Notes: generated from the sequence alone by a model not told the origin. Shown: positions 47,341-58,117, numbered from the stretch's first letter. The stretch: DNA of 64,000 bases from Prorocentrum cordatum (GCA_963575745.1 CAUYUJ010001425.1:170902-234901); one strand, 5' to 3'. Numbers and translations are program-made.

Positions 47341-48252
47341 AAGATCCTGTCCGAGTCCTCACAAGTCGTCGCCGCAATCATCATTTCCATCTTCAACGTG
47401 CTTATTGATGCGGCGAGGCTTGATGCCTGCTTTCTTTTCGGCTTTAAGCCTTCCTTCTGTTTCATACGCGCCTCCGTAGGTAAGACTTGCTCGTCATGTT
47501 CACCGGTCGTTGTGCCCATCGTCGTTGATGAGTGGGTACCTGCAACAATCGCCAGAGTCGGGAGGGGGGAAGGACAGTCATCTATGAAGACGCGTCTAGG
47601 TTTCTTTGGTGAGTGAGCAGGCTCGTTGCCGAGCATGACCAATTCCTCGGGCTGCCAGTACATGCGTGTGCTGATGTTAGCAACCCCTTCGGGTAGCGGT
47701 GCATGCCAATCATATCCCGTCGGTTGATCGGCTATCGCGATATCCTGAATAACCGTGTTGGTATCCAGGTTAATCGTTACACGTCGGATAACATCGGACC
47801 ATGTCGGCCCCCCTATGTTGGTCGACACATAATAGTGTATGTTGTGATCCGTACGTGTGTAGGTATTCAAGTATACCGGCACGTTTCCGTGCGTAGTGTT
47901 GCCTTTCCCCAGGATCCGATCGTTGAGGTAACGAATGAGCGTGATGCGCGTCTGTGCTCTCCGTTCGGCATGTCGAACCGTTTGGCCGTGCCAATCCAAA
48001 CATGGTGTGGTATCACCTGTTTGCACGCACATGCCCATAATTTAGAGCTGATCGGTATTGATGTGGCTACCTGCATATATATATATATATATATATACCA
48101 CTTGGTGTATTGTCTTGAATATTAAATCTACGACCGAAAAGACACAACCGCATCCGTACTACCGTCAACTTAAGATCCTCCAGAGTACCACGTTTTAGAG
48201 ACAACTTCCAACCGTATCCTGGGGGGCCAAACGATATGACAATGATTATCAT
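47304..48252 (-). pseudogene. copia pol, unrecognised module with GPPGYGWK motif, frameshifted
   Basis: In sense order: ISFGPPGYGWKLSL then VRMRLCLFGRRF (48252-48100), an AT microsatellite, then VATSIPISSKLWACACKQ (48070-48010), then NIGGPTWSDVIRRVTINLDT and KKPRRVFIDDCPSPLP (48038-47304). Three frames are needed. Hairpins at 47880-47893 and 47621-47634 encode HGNVP and LGNEP. No enzymatic function is assigned. Confidence 0.4.
48075..48097. repeat. (AT)n microsatellite inside the pol module
   Basis: Eleven AT dinucleotides between codons for PSG and VATS. They encode alternating Tyr-Ile in one phase and shift the frame. Confidence 0.95.
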
Positions 48253-48637
48253 GCGGAGCTTCCTTGCCTTCGTCAGAAGGTTCTGAATGCGCGACCAGTG
48301 TGGGGCTACTCTTTTTACCGGGGGTCCTTACGTACCAGCTGACCCATATTAGAGCGTAGTCCTGACTAATCACCGCGCCCAGATACTCTGCGCCCACAGC
48401 TGTCATGAGCTCGTTGTGGGAAATGCGGTCACAGGTGTATCCTCGGGTGCGGAGGTCAGCGCAAGCTTCTCTCGCATCTTCGATAACGAAAGCTCTTTTC
48501 TTATGGCAGGTTGCCCCGCTGTCCATGTTACCCCCTGGCCTCTCGGCTATCAGGCAAAGGCGACGAGGGGGCAGCGTCGCCCTGCCATCTTCAAGATAAA
48601 GAAGATGCGCTTGCCACATCTGCCAGCATCTCAGCAT
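48170..48637 (-). pseudogene. copia pol, unrecognised segment after protease
   Basis: A 155-codon minus frame with EDAREACADLRTRGYTCD, then GAEYLGAVISQDYALIWVSW and YVRTPGKKSS. It leads into the GPPGYGWK segment in another frame. A near-perfect hairpin (one G-U pair) lies at 48506-48519. Confidence 0.35.
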
Positions 48638-48677
48638 CTCTCAAATGCTGGAGCTCTGCGCTGCAGCGCGCGGTGGC

Positions 48678-50225
48678 CTAAGAGGCGGATTGCTCCGCAA
48701 ACGTGGCCAGCATTAACGGCTTATCCGTCTGCTGCTTCAGGAGGCCCTTCGACCTTGCGTCGTTGACCGTCTGCAGCTCATGATTCGTGTACCCCATCAC
48801 TATATTCCTGCGTGTCCTCGCAGCGTCCATGGGTGCAACTCCGCCATGCTGGGCCAGTGTCCTGGCTACGAAGCAATCGAACGTCTCCAGATCGTCGGTG
48901 TTGTCGCATCTCATCGTCGCCTTGGCGAGTATCGCGAGCAGCCCCTGGGGCAGGCTTCCCTGAAATTGTTGGCGCTCTTGCGCGGGGGATGGCTCGCCCG
49001 TCAGCACCGTCTGGAACGACGTCGTACTCGTGCTTGAGGCGGGTTGCCCCGCGGCTCCGAATCGATCACACCTGATTGACAGATGTCCTGACGGCAACTT
49101 AGTTGTAGGCATGATCTTGGAGCCCTCGGGGAGTTCCATCTTGACCTGTCCCTTTCCAGGGAATATCAGCTTCTCCTGGCCTCGTTCGAGCACAATAATG
49201 GTGCGCTTGTCCTGCAGACTGTCGAGGCCCAGGATAGCAGGCAGGTCCTTGCCGCAGCCCGACACAAGTTTAGTCTTGTACGAGTCGAGCTGGGTCGAGC
49301 CCTGGCACTCGCAGGCAATGCTGAAAGTGCCCACGGCATCGGCTGGGGCCGACCCTTCGCCAACCCCGTTTATGTTAAATCGAGAACGGGGTTCAAACGC
49401 ACAAAGGCGATTATGTGCCTCAGCAGCCTGGGCGAATTTGCGGCTCGTGTTCTCTCCCATTATTTTGATATTCGAGTCCACGTCCATGAGGATCGAAATT
49501 CCACCATCCTCCAGAAACGTCCTGCTCGGCTGCTTGATGCGCACCGTCTCTGATGCGCCGGCTGCGCTGTCTGGCGGGTTTCCCCGCATCTCGGTCGCAC
49601 CTCCTGGCGGGTTTTCCCGCATCTCGGTCGTACCTCCTGGCGGGTTTCTCCGCGTCGTGCTGGCACTTGGCCTTCCTGCGGCCATGCGTGCCAGGTCGAC
49701 GTACTGGAAGTACGACACGTCCTGGGCGTGAACGCTCTGTTCCCCCCGCCAATTAGCATACTCATCGCGTATGCTGGCATACTGTTCACGAGTGGTGCGT
49801 CGTGTCAGCGTCAGGTATGAATGAAGGGCAACGTCTTGTAATCCCTCATTCGTAATGTGATCCCTGTACTGCAACCACTCGTCGAACTCAGTATTCGTGG
49901 CTGAGAGTTCGATGGCCCTGGCTGCTGTTGCCGCCGTCGCCACTGCAGAATCTGAGAGGTCAAACGACTCGCTCTCAGGATTGCCGGCGCCCAGCATGAA
50001 CGCGGTGTGCGCGTTGTCCATCTGGGCCTGGAAGTGGCGAACACGCAGCTCACGAAGCTGTTCAGGGCCCAGTGGCAGCTCGGCCCCACCCCCGCCCTGG
50101 GGCGACATAGGAGGAGCCACCTGCCCGATTCCAGGCTCGCAATGAGTTGGAGGGATCGGCACAGGTGGGGCATTGGGCAGGTTTCCCTGCTGAGGCGCTG
50201 TCATCGGGATAAGTTGGTCGACATA
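48678..50225 (-). pseudogene. copia aspartic protease region
   Basis: Open minus frame continuous in phase with the RING module upstream, separated by a TGA at 50226-50228. It begins with a Pro-rich segment and QQGNLP (hairpin 50177-50190), passes three tandem ENPPGG/RGNPP motifs, then the protease: GISILMDVDSNIKIMGENT, RFNINGVGEG, DLPAILGLDSLQDKR and LPSGHLSIRCDRF. The order (D-x-x-S active-site strand, GVG, PAILGLDSL, SGH) fits the copia-type protease of dinoflagellates. The residue after the catalytic Asp-Val reads Asp where I would expect Gly, a one-base change that would probably inactivate it. Confidence 0.65.
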
Positions 50226-51626
50226 TCACGTCGCCATCGGCGCCCTCACCTCCTCCGGCGGGGCCCCCCGCTGCTGGGGCAGCGCTGCCTGCCTGTCCAG
50301 CGCGCTGGCCGTCATTGCCTCCACCATGCCCCTCAGCCCCCGCAGCTCCCTCGCTGCCCGTTCAGGAGCCTGAGTGACGGAGCCGGCCCATGGGAGCGAC
50401 GACGCTATGATGCCTGGCGCTCGGCAGATATCACGCACAGGTTGCTGAGGATCTCCTTCTCGCTGGTTCGCAACATGGCCCACCGCATTCGAGTTCCAGC
50501 ACTCCTCGTGGAACAGATGGTTGCACCTCTAACGGTAGATGCTCTCCCCAGGCATAACCTCCTCGGGGCATACCGCACAGGTGTCTTCCATCCTAGTATA
50601 GATCTCCACGTCTGCCGCCCTAGGACACACTCGCCTCTGCCGCTCCAGAACTGTTTCAGAGTCCAGGAAGGCAGCTGGAGGATCTCCTGCGGGCGCCTGT
50701 GCCTCCGGCGCTGTGGCAGCCACTGCTGGAGCAGCTGCCGCTGTGGAAGCTGCGGGCGACACAGCTGGCGAGTTTCCTCGCATGGGTGAGCCCCTGCTCC
50801 TCATGACCTCAGGCTCTGCTGCGCGTTCTTGGTCACGTACACTCTGCACCGCCTGCGGGCGTCTGAAACACGCCTGTTGAGTGTGGTGCGTCTGCCTGAT
50901 GTAATCTGGCACTCCCCTACTGCCTGATGATATCAAATGGGCAGTAGGCTAGACGGCCACATCTGGCATCGTCGGCGCATGCATGAATGCCATGTGCGGG
51001 TACATGGACTGGTCGCTGCAGCGCACATTCGTGAGGCTATGAAACTGATCCGCCGTCTCGCGAACAAATCTGTTCGGGACTCTGGACCCGTCTGGGTACA
51101 GTGGCGGACCCATTGGAGCAGGTGCTGGCCTCTGGCCTTGGGCCATGCTCGGATGAGCATTGAAGGCCGGGATAAAGGCTCGTTGCCGAGCAGGGTCGAA
51201 TGGATTCGGGCCCTCCGGCTCCCAAGACCAGGCTGGCCTCCACCTCTGACCGCTCGGGCGGGGCAGGTTGCGGCTCTGCGCCTGTTGCATCGCGGCCGCC
51301 GCCCGTGTGCGGTTGTCATCAGGCACTCCAGTAGCGATGTTACGGTCGGCTAGCGGTTGGTGCTGCGCCGGAGTGCCAGGCAGGTCCCCCCGCAAACTCG
51401 ATGGCGCGCCCGGTGGCATCATGCCCAAAAGAGCTGCACCATGATCAGCTCTGGCCGCAGCAATTCGCCCCATGAGAGTGCCATTCGGGGCAGAACGCCC
51501 AAGAGTCCCGAATGGAGACTGTACTGGCGTTGACGCTACTGGTGTCATGCCCCTCGGCGTGTGCACGCTATTCCGGGCTCCCTGGCATCTGCTCGAATCG
51601 GGCTGGCTCTCCGAAGATGCGGCCAC
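50226..51626 (-). pseudogene. RING-H2 finger module within the copia polyprotein
   Basis: One minus frame runs from 51626 into the protease part, broken by TAG at 50949-50951, TAG at 50529-50531 and TGA at 50226-50228. After a Pro/Ala-rich linker it has DTCAVCPEEVMPGESIYR, the TAG, then RCNHLFHEECWN: CX2C, about 14 residues, then CXHX2HX2C, the RING-H2 spacing. The last pair is degraded: only ICRAPG remains of an expected CPxCRAPG. RING-H2 domains bind zinc and usually recruit ubiquitin-conjugating enzymes. In-frame hairpin RGNSP at 50768-50781; the hairpin at 51178-51191 is read in a different phase. Confidence 0.6.
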
Positions 51627-53090
51627 ATGTTTGCGGGCCCCCCTGCGGCTCGGGCATATCGCTCCTGATTCCGTTGGCGGGCAGGTTTCCCTGCACTGCC
51701 GGGCGGTTGCGTGTCACCATCGCGGACATAGCCCCCTGACCTGCGGCCCAGGGGCCCCGTTGGTAAAGTCTGTCCGCTAGCTGTTCCACCTGCTCAGGAT
51801 TCAGAGCCGCCGCGATCTGATCAAGATCTGAGGTGCTGAGGACCTGCCAAGATATGGCACTAGGCCCTTGGCTTGGAGCACGGCTTGGAGCCGCACTCCC
51901 CGCCTCGCTCTCGTTGATCATGAGGATATGGTGGGTCTCGGGCTGGTTCTCCAGCGCTGCTGGGTGGTAGTGGTCTCCCAGCTCTCTCCGGCAGCAAGCC
52001 GTGGGAGGCCCATCATCCCGCCAGAGAGTCATCCTATACCCAATGCTGGCATTGCCCACCGTCCTCCATTTGCTTGGCGCAGTCATCTCGGTAGTGGAAC
52101 AGCGTGCACGGCGACTGCCCAGGTAGCGTGGGGTCCGCCACTGTTTACCTGTGGAGATCTCCTCCACATAGTTGATATAGCACGGCTCAATGATGCCCTT
52201 GACCCCTTCAGATAGCAACGCGCCGTTGTCGGACCAGCAGAACTCGATTCCGCCCATCAAGGCCTGGTGCCAGTCAATCGAGATGAGGATCTCGGAATCA
52301 GGGTCCCATCCACTCTGCATGTCACGACGCTGAAGCGTTGGAACAAAGTGGATGTGTGAACGACCAGTTCCTTAATTCTTGGTGTTGCGCTCTCTGCGGC
52401 AGGAGAGGCCTATCCCCACGATGCCCTCGAGGGCTGCCCACCGCGCGCCGTGAGTGGCGACATCAGGGCACGGGGCCGGTCTCCCGGCAGGGCTGTCGCG
52501 CAGTACAATGTACTTGTACAACGACCAAGGGGCCTTGAGCGTCCACGAATGCCCCTGCGAAACACGGATGAACAAATCGGCTGTGCCGGAATCTCGCATC
52601 AAGACCTTGACCTGTAACCGCTGCTTCTCCTCTCCGTCCGACTCGCAAACGCGGACGATCGCCATCATGATTGCAGCCATCTGATCGACCGTCCTACCGT
52701 AGAAGGTCTCGGCGATGATGTTGGCATCATCGCACTTCGGGCAGTGCCCGTCGCGCCGCATACCGTCGCTCCAGGGGAACTCGTGCACGAGCTCGCGGAG
52801 GTTGATCCATCCATCGTGGTCATCGAACGCCCTCAGCCCCCACGCTGGATTGTTCGATCTGTCGGGCGCGTGCCTACAGATCTTGCTAAGGCACTTACTG
52901 AGCTGCTTGAGTTTGTAGTTCGTGCTAGGAATGATGTTCTTTTGTCGGCAGCTCGCCATAAGTGCCTCATCAACAGAACGCATCGGTGGAAGCTTCCGTA
53001 GAGCACGTCGATCGTTGATCAACTCCTGGTTCCCGCTCGCGAAGGAGGCATCGCCTGGGCGCGCAACTTGTCTTCTGGCGGGCCCCCCCG
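51568..53090 (-). pseudogene. Tpt1/KptA-type RNA 2'-phosphotransferase module within the copia polyprotein
   Basis: The minus frame from about 53090 to 51568 is broken only by a TAA at 52372-52374. Visible Tpt1/KptA marks in order: KQLSKCLSKICRHAPD (catalytic Arg-His), FDDHDGWINLRELV (winged-helix GW motif), DLFIRVSQGHSW (Arg and QGHS), ATHGARWAALEGIVGIGL, GRSHIHFVP (R-x-H-I-H, just after the stop) and SEILISIDWHQALMGGIEF with WSDNGALLSEG. The four residues of the usual Arg-His-Arg-Arg set are all present. Tpt1 enzymes remove the 2'-phosphate left at RNA splice junctions using NAD+. A tail with QGNLP (hairpin 51681-51694) follows, then a frame change to the RING part. An upstream frameshift near 53050 joins it to the preceding module. 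Confidence 0.75.
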
Positions 53091-54544
53091 CAATGGAGCC
53101 TCTGCCGCTGACGAGGCTGCAGCTCCTGATGATGAGGATGCTGCGGCTGCAGTGCCTGGCGGGTTTCCCGTCGGCGTCTCTCGGCTGGCGCTGCTCCTGA
53201 TCTTAGGCGCCCAGGTACCCCGAGGCAAAACGCCCTCCTCGGACGCCTTGGAGCGCGTCGCCACTGGCGAGGCCGGCGTAGGGGCATACCCTGTACGCTC
53301 GAACGCCTCGGCCTTGCTGGCGATGGAGCCACTCCGGCTAGGCTGGCGCCTGCGGATCTCCAGGGAGTCCTGAGGCTGTTGCCTGGGGTCAGGTCTCTGC
53401 GCAGGCATTGCTAGAGTCGATGACTTCGGCACTCCGGAGAGGGGCCTCCCCATCTGCACATCGAACTCGAGCTCCTCTGAGCGGGTAGAAGGTTTCTTCT
53501 GTCTTTCGCCCGAAGGCGTCCTGTATTCACGAGTCTCGCTGTTAGCTTTCGGGGTCGCCGGTGGCTTCTTTGCTTCGGCTTGCAACTCCAACAGCATTCG
53601 GCGAGTTGCCTCGCGGCTGCGCTCTTCTGCCAACCGCTTGCGATCTGCCTCTGCTGCGACTCGTTGAATGTCCTGCTCGTCGTCGCTCGTCATCTCGCAC
53701 GTTTGAGCCTGACTGGAGACACCAGGCGGGTTTCCCCGCGGAGATCGAGTCTCCTGAGCAGGAGGATCGTTGAGGCGCATGGCCTCGAGACGGCTATTGA
53801 CCGCATCAATTTCCTCTTGGGCCATGGGCACAAGAGGTGGATGACCCTGCTTTGCAGGAGTGCGGCCCCTGTTAGGGCTCAAGACGTCACTGAGGCCGAC
53901 AAGGCAGCCAGGTCTGTGTTCCTGAAACTCCTGCGAGCACGGACCGAAGGCCGCGTTGGGCCTGTAGCGGCGGCGCTCCTCGATGATGGCTCTCAGCTGT
54001 CTCCGCACTGCCTCTTTATCGGGACGTCGAATGTTCGTCGCGAGCTGGTAGCCACCCCGTATGGACCTGCCTTGGGCGTCCCTGTAAATCGGATTGCCCT
54101 GCGCAATGGCAGAGCGCTCGCCCGTTTTGCGCCTAGGGTCATTGCATTCGAGCAACTGACCTCCCCGTCGAGCAGCATGCTCTGATGGAGCTGCCTGCCG
54201 CCATTCACGTGGGAGCCGTCCTTGGGGGTACGGATCGCCCCTAAGACGCGGATGTGAGCGAGACCTCCTGGCCTGTTCATCGGACAGTGCTGCTGACATA
54301 GCGGCGTGGTTTCCTGAGTAGGCGTAGGCAACACATCCTGGACAGGCCGGTCTCCCTGCTGACTGGAGTCAGGCATGATGGGCTCTTGTGCGGATGGTTG
54401 TGCGTCGGACTCGTCTGGGTCGAAGTCCACCTCCTCGTCTTCGCCATTGACGTCCATCATGAGGATGGTGGTCTCGTCCTCGCACAATCCACAGCCGTCT
54501 TCATCTTCAACTTCTGAAGTAGGATTGCCAATGACAAGGGTCAT
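53019..54544 (-). pseudogene. copia polyprotein, charged linker module
   Basis: Two overlapping minus frames (54544-53993 and 54299-53019) that look like one frameshifted sequence. It has an acidic start (DGCGLCEDETTILMMDVNG), a basic segment (REAVRRQLRAIIEERRR-like), an Ala/Glu/Arg helix likely to coil (QRVAAEADRKRLAEERSREA) and a Ser/Ala/Pro tail. Hairpins at 53726-53739, 53078-53091 and a decayed one at 53159-53172 encode RGNPP-like motifs. No family recognised. Confidence 0.4.
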
Positions 54545-55540
54545 TGCCCAGTCGGGACAGGCAGGTTTCCCTGCTGTGGAGGCGTCTGAGCACCGCTAGG
54601 CTGTCCCGGCGTCGGCGGCGCGGCGGTCGGACCAGGCTCGTTGCCGAGCACGGCGGGGGCCTCAGGCTGATCATAGTCATGAGAAGGCTGCCCGATGATG
54701 TTGCGCATGGCAGTATGGTTTGGCTGTAGCCCCACCGCCTGGAGACCCAATCCTGGCGGAGGAGGCGCCTGTTCACGCATCGCGATAGCCCTCTGAAGGG
54801 TTTGGCGCCAGCGCCGCTTTGCATACCATACGCGCCGCTGCACGTCATCAGGGAGCACGCTGTCGATGAGAGTGAAGGCCGCCAGCAGCAAGTCCGAGTC
54901 GTCACAAACATCGGAGTCTTGCAGCATCATGTGGCCGCTCTCAACGCTCTGTTGACTATACGGATACTCTTCAGCCTGAGCGGCATGCATCTGCATGAGG
55001 GTCTGCAGCACCGGACATGGTCCGCACTCACCCGGCGCGAGCATACCAGGCGGCTCGCGAAGATTGCCCGGCACGCCCACGGCGAAGGCCTGAGCCTCCA
55101 GTTCCTCCAATTCGCAATAATTTGGCGGATACACTGGAGTAGGCCCTTTCCCAGGCAAAGGGTCAGATTGCTGTCGAAGGTTGCGCTCGACCTCCGAAGG
55201 TGAGGCCTCGACAGTGACGTCCTCGTCGCTGCTATCGAAAGCCGTGATGTTGTTTGGATTGCCGAACGTCCAGTCAAATAATGAAAGGGGCTGGTTTCCC
55301 AGCGTTCCATTATCCACAGGCGTGAGCTCAATGGCTCCGACGTTGAACCTGCGGAGGTACTCGAAGTAGTACGCGTAGAGCCCGCGGCCGTCGGCTTCGA
55401 TCTCGCCCAGCGTGTCCATGTTGCTAACCCAAGTGAACATATCGTAGCACCCCGCAATTGCGGATAAGTGTGAGGGGGCGGGCGCGGGCGACGCGGGCGT
55501 TGTCGAGCCGGCGGACCTCGTGGCCCCCACCTTCCTTGTC
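54541..55540 (-). pseudogene. copia polyprotein, unrecognised acidic module after Gag
   Basis: Minus frame with YDMFTWVSNMDTLGEIEADG, then YAYYFEYLRRFNVGAIELTP, FDSSDEDVTVEASPSE, CELEELEAQAF and YAKRRWRQTLQRAIAM. It ends QQGNLPVPTGQ at a TGA at 54541. Hairpins lie at 55290-55303, 54636-54649 and 54561-54574. Its upstream end is lost in a CCT array. Confidence 0.4.
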
Positions 55541-55548
55541 GATGGCGT

Positions 55549-55905
55549 TCTCCTCCTCCTCCTCCTCCTCCTCCTCCTCCTCCTCCTCCTCCTCCTCGTC
55601 CTCGTCCTCGTCCTCGTCCTCATCGTCATCGTCATCATCCTCCCCCACCTCGTCCTCCTCCTCTTCCTCCTCCTCCTCTTTTTCCTCGCCCTCCCTCTCC
55701 ACCCCTCGTCCTTTCATCATCGTCCTCCCATTGTCGTCCTCCCCCTCATCGGCCTCCATCATCGTCTTCTCCCCCCCCTCCTCGTCCTCCTCCTCCCCGT
55801 CCTCCCCCTCCTCCCCCTCCTCGCCCCCCTGTTCCTCCTCCTTGTTTTCCACAGTCTCCTTGCATCCTCTCTTCTTCCGCGTTCTCCTCGTCCCCTGTTT
55901 ACTCC
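55549..55905. repeat. (CCT)n compound microsatellite inside the element
   Basis: CTC/CCT triplets with GTC, ATC and TTC variants. It interrupts the polyprotein between Gag and the acidic module. Confidence 0.95.
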
Positions 55906-56094
55906 TCCTGCCTCCCCCTCTTTTCCCGAGAAAACTGCAACGCAATCTGTTGTTCCACTTTATGCTCCCAGCCTTCTCTGATCAAGGCAACTCGCCAAAG
56001 TTGCTGGGCGGGTTGGTGTGGATGCGCGGGGCTTGAAGAGGTCCTTGCGGGCTCAGACGGCATGCAAAAATCCGCCGCCGCGTTTGTGCGGCAT

Positions 56095-56520
56095 TGGTTT
56101 GTACCCTGAACGTGGTTTGGGTCGCGGGTGGGCCGCGGGTTCTCCACCTCCACCTGGAAGGACTGCAAGAGCAGCCCGCCGCAGGCGCCAAACAAATTTG
56201 TTTGCACACTGAACGCGGTTTGGGTCGCGGGTGGGCCGCGGGTTCTCCACCGGGAACGAATGCAAAAGATGCCCGCCGCAGGCGCCGAAAAATGGGGTTT
56301 GCACCCTGAACGTGGTCGCGGGTGGGCCGCGGGCTCTCCACCTGAAACGAATGCAGAAGATGCCCGCCGCAGGCGCCGAAAAATGTGGTTTGTACCTTGA
56401 ACGCGGTTTGGGTCGCGGGTTGGTCGCGAGTTGGTCACGGGGTGGGTCGCGGGCTCTCCACCTGGAAGGAATGCAAAAAGAAACCCGCCGCGGGCGCCGA
56501 AAATGGCGGTTTCTACCTTG
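56095..56520 (+). repeat. tandem repeat of about 95-110 bp, four copies
   Basis: Units share GGTTTGTACCCTGAACGTGG, TTTGGGTCGCGGGTGGGCCG, CGGGTTCTCCACCTGGAA and GCCCGCCGCAGGCGCCGAAA. It lies inside the retroelement between the CCT array and the GTGGGTCGCGG array. Confidence 0.9.
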
Positions 56521-56534
56521 AACGTGGTTTGGGT

Positions 56535-56770
56535 CGAAGGTGGGTCGCGGGTGGGTCGCGGGGAGGGTCGCGGGTGGGTCGCGGGTGGGTCGCGCGGGTG
56601 GGTCGCGGGTGGGTCGCGGGGTGGGCCGTGGGTCGCGGGGTGGGTCGCGGGGTGGGTCGCGGGGTGGGTCGCGGGGTGGGTCGCGGGTGGGTCGCGGGTG
56701 GGTCGCGGGTGGGTCGCGGGGTGGGTCGCGGGTTGGGTCGCGGGTGGGTCGCGGGGCAGGTTGCGGGTGG
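56535..56770 (+). repeat. (GTGGGTCGCGG)n minisatellite
   Basis: About 20 units of 11-12 bp. The unit also occurs inside each copy of the neighbouring 100-bp repeat, from which this array probably expanded. Confidence 0.95.
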
Positions 56771-56780
56771 AACGACGACA

Positions 56781-56795
56781 GCAAACAACAACAAC

Positions 56796-56840
<45 letters not shown>

Positions 56841-56885
56841 CCAACAACAACAACAACAACAACAACAACAAACCACAACAACGAC
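56781..56885. repeat. (CAA)n microsatellite
   Basis: About 100 bp of CAA triplets with single-base breaks. Confidence 0.95.
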
Positions 56886-56929
56886 AACGAGAATCCGCAC
56901 CGCGGAATTCCACTTCAGCCACGCACCCA

Positions 56930-57569
56930 GGGACAGTGAATGACCGTTCGGCCCCCTCACTCTGATATGTTCCACAGCCTCGAACTCTTGGAGGCTAAGA
57001 TACTCAATAGCAGGTTCACTTGAGCCCAAATGGACTTCGGACGTGCTGCCCTTTCCATTCCCTTTGACTGGACAGCCCTTCACAATATGATCTGCGCTGT
57101 CACATCCATGGCACTTCAAGACCTGGCCGTCTCTACCTCGCGGGTTTCCCCGCCCACCTTTGCCTTTGCCTGAGGCTTCCCCACGGCCTTTTCCACAACC
57201 TTTTCCCCCGAACAATATCTCATCATACGGATCATCTAGAAGCCTCTGGAGGAAAGCCGCGATGCCTCGTCCGTTCAACCTTCGGCGGCCCCTTTTGCCC
57301 TTGCCTTTACCTTTGAAGCTCCTCCTTATCCCCCTCCTAACACGACGCACTGGTTTTCTTGTAAACCTCCTCCACCTACGCTTAGCTTGTTGTAGTGACC
57401 AAAATAGATGCTCGGCTCGCTGATTACCACCTTCCATGTGCATGATATCTGACCAGTCTAGTGGTTCGATGCCGTCTGACGATATCGCGTCGGCGTCGGT
57501 GCCTGAGTCGAAGTCGTCGTTTCCTAGGTAGGTGGACGCACCGTCGTTTAGGGGGTCGCTTCTCCCCAT
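56930..57569 (-). pseudogene. Gag C-terminal part with CCHC zinc knuckle
   Basis: Minus frame with LDWSDIMHMEGGNQ, AEHLFWSLQQAKRRWRRFT, KPVRRVRRGIRRSF and KGKGKGKRGRRR (basic tract), then CHGCDSADHIVKGC, a canonical CX2CX4HX4C nucleic-acid-binding knuckle. A hairpin at 57140-57153 encodes RGNPR just before the knuckle. The frame runs into the tandem-repeat block at about 56900, where coding similarity stops. Confidence 0.75.
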
Positions 57570-58117
57570 AGAGAGCGGTGAGGCTGAGGTACTCTAGGAG
57601 GAGGGCTGGTTGCCCAGCTTGGTTGTGATCGACCCCCTGCTAGTAGGGCAGTAGATTCACCCGGATCATCGGCCCAAATGTTTGTGGGCCCGTTGCCGGG
57701 CTGAGCTTCAGAGGTTAAAGTAATATAGAAAGTTCCACTGCCAGTTCCCCTTCCCCTTCCAAACACTGATCCTACGTTGCCAGGAGACCGTTCTGACAAG
57801 TGGCCTATCGAGCGCATTCTCTCACGCAGTTATTCATACTGTTGTTGTGTGCGGGGCATTTGGTGGTTGAGTGGCTGTAAGAGTTGCATGGCTCGCTCGC
57901 TGCCAACGCCTAGGGCGCGGAATAGGATAGTCGTAAGTAGCTGGAAGTTGGGAAGGTCAAAGCCCACTGACTGTGCCTCAAGACGGGCCATTTCGAACCG
58001 GGTAAGGGTTACATCGATTCGTTCTCCGTGAAGCACATGGAAGTCGATGAGCTGTGTGCCGGAGGTGAGTTGGCGCTCATCCTCCAGGCGTTCGAACTTC
58101 ATGCTTAGGAGGAGCAT
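57548..58117 (-). pseudogene. Gag middle part, one in-frame stop
   Basis: Minus frame with KFERLEDERQLTSGTQLIDF, HGERIDVTLTRFEMARLEAQ, then LPNFQLLTTILFRALGV, the capsid-like helices seen in copia Gag. TAA at 57830-57832, then the same frame continues RMRSIGHLSERSPGN. A frame change joins it to the zinc-knuckle part near 57560. Hairpins are at 57605-57618 (off-frame) and 57688-57701 (PGN). Confidence 0.7.

Noticed and set aside
53840-53865. CCTGC-TTT-GCAGG near 53848 as a member of the hairpin family
   Set aside because: It has a 3-nt loop and the arms are the wrong way round (CCTGC first), so it does not fit the GC-NN-G consensus.
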